Assembly (NCBI GenBank): GCA_002293365.1
Contig: DBDD01000181.1
Span: 1 to 5,971, forward strand
From: Christensenella sp. UBA941
Lineage (GTDB): Bacteria > Bacillota > Clostridia > Christensenellales > UBA941
Reading direction: 5' to 3'
DNA: 5,971 nucleotides
In this document: positions 5,376 through 5,971 of the stretch, one piece after another
Layout of the letters: each line of letters opens with the position of its first letter
Numbering within the stretch: the first letter of the stretch is position 1
Notes under the pieces: generated by a model
The model's input: the letters and a program-made list of their open reading frames with translations, nothing else
Databases searched by the model: none
What the model was told of the DNA's origin: nothing
Made by a program: the position numbers and the translations under genes

Positions 5376-5971
5376 ATGTCCACGCTGAAAGTACATGAAA
5401 CCATCAAAGAGCTGAATGAGCGCGCGAGCGATCTTTTTGAGCGCTTGAAGAAAGCTCAAAATGACGCCGCGAATACATTTCAGGCCGCAAAACGGGTCGA
5501 AAAGGAATGGCGCGAGTTGACTATTCGGCAGCAACGTGAACAAGAGGAAGCCGAAGCGGCCGCGCGTTTTCGAGAGCTGATCATGAGCGATTCCGCGGAA
5601 TTGCCGGAAGTCCCGATGACCGTTCCCGATTTCATCGAATTGCCATTGGACGCCATGGGCGATCCCGTGATTCCGCCTGAGCATGAAGAACTGCAAATCG
5701 CCGAAATTGTTGATGAGCCCAAAAAACATGAAGAAGCGGCCGCTCCGATTTCGGAGCCGCAGGAAGAAATCATTAAGGCGCCGCCCTCTGATATACAAGC
5801 TGAAACAGCCGAAAAGACACCGGCCGAAGAGCTGCGCCCACAACAGACGACGGCGCATCATCAGGAAACGCCGCGCTCTGAACAACGCGCGCCAAAGGAA
5901 ACGCGCCCGCAAGGGCAGCAAGGCGGACTCGCGCCGAGGCCGCAAGGGCAGCAAGGCGGTTTCGCGCCCAG
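5376..5971 (+). CDS. infB: Translation initiation factor IF-2, N-terminal part (continues beyond window)
   Basis: IF-2 is the GTPase that brings initiator tRNA to the 30S subunit and promotes subunit joining. Only the first 198 residues are present, open to the window edge, so the G domain is not seen. The start at ATG 5376 is supported by CGGAGG with a 5 nt spacer. Residues 3-27 (TLKVHETIKELNERASDLFERLKKA) resemble the small IF2_N helical domain. A long charged, probably helical or coiled-coil stretch follows to about residue 70. After it comes a low-complexity acidic, proline- and alanine-rich linker (72-170) and then an RPQGQQGG(L/F)AP repeat array (177 onward). Such variable linkers, including RPQG-type repeats, are common in clostridial IF-2. 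The call rests on this and on position after ylxQ, since the conserved GTPase motifs lie outside. Confidence 0.88.
   Translation, partial: MSTLKVHETIKELNERASDLFERLKKAQNDAANTFQAAKRVEKEWRELTIRQQREQEEAEAAARFRELIMSDSAELPEVPMTVPDFIELPLDAMGDPVIPPEHEELQIAEIVDEPKKHEEAAAPISEPQEEIIKAPPSDIQAETAEKTPAEELRPQQTTAHHQETPRSEQRAPKETRPQGQQGGLAPRPQGQQGGFAP
5904..5971 (+). repeat. 33-bp tandem repeat within infB
   Basis: Two full units (5904-5936 and 5937-5969) encode RPQGQQGGLAP and RPQGQQGGFAP, and the last two bases (AG) match the start of a third unit. The units differ mainly at the first codon (CGC versus AGG) and around the Leu/Phe codon. The array lies in frame in the disordered linker and is cut by the window edge, so its full copy number is unknown. 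Confidence 0.85.

Noticed and set aside
5181..5954. Long arginine-rich minus-strand open frame opposite infB and ylxQ
   Set aside because: Its composition is that of an antisense shadow of charged, GC-rich coding sequence, and it overlaps two well-supported genes.

Overview
The window looks like a chromosomal fragment of a Bacillota (Firmicutes) bacterium, most likely in the Clostridia sense. The evidence is the gene order rimP-nusA-ylxR-ylxQ-infB, the order rpmG-secE-nusG, strong AGGAGG-type ribosome binding sites, sigma-A-like promoters, and frequent TTG/GTG starts. The housekeeping genes have a mid-range GC content of about 50% by eye, while one central gene is clearly more AT-rich. Genus cannot be called from the sequence alone.

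Layout. On the minus strand at the left (positions 1-957) lies rpmG (ribosomal protein L33), then secE (SecYEG translocon subunit), then nusG (transcription factor, cut off by the window edge). All three are read from one well-formed promoter at 1052-1080. Positions 1182-2915, also on the minus strand, hold a 577-residue polytopic membrane protein of GT-C glycosyltransferase-like architecture with its own promoter at 2966-2994. On the plus strand from 3038 to the right edge runs the nusA operon: promoter, a structured leader of about 147 nt, rimP, nusA, ylxR (rnpM), ylxQ and the 5' part of infB.

How it fits together. The plus-strand operon couples 30S maturation (RimP), transcription elongation and termination (NusA), RNA-binding accessory proteins (YlxR, YlxQ) and initiation (IF2). 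The minus-strand operon supplies NusG, SecE and L33. Two core transcription-factor operons are thus about 2.5 kb apart, separated by an AT-rich membrane-protein gene with no obvious link to either.

The most interesting signals are non-coding. One is a terminator-like hairpin in the rimP-nusA leader, whose 3' arm can also pair with the first bases of the transcript; this is a candidate NusA-responsive attenuator. The second is a set of mutually exclusive short pairings around the rimP Shine-Dalgarno sequence. The third is a hairpin lying between a distant Shine-Dalgarno sequence and the nusG start codon. No tRNA, rRNA, CRISPR array, insertion sequence or other mobile-element hallmark is visible. 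No exotic new system is evident: the coding content is ordinary apart from the unassigned membrane protein.
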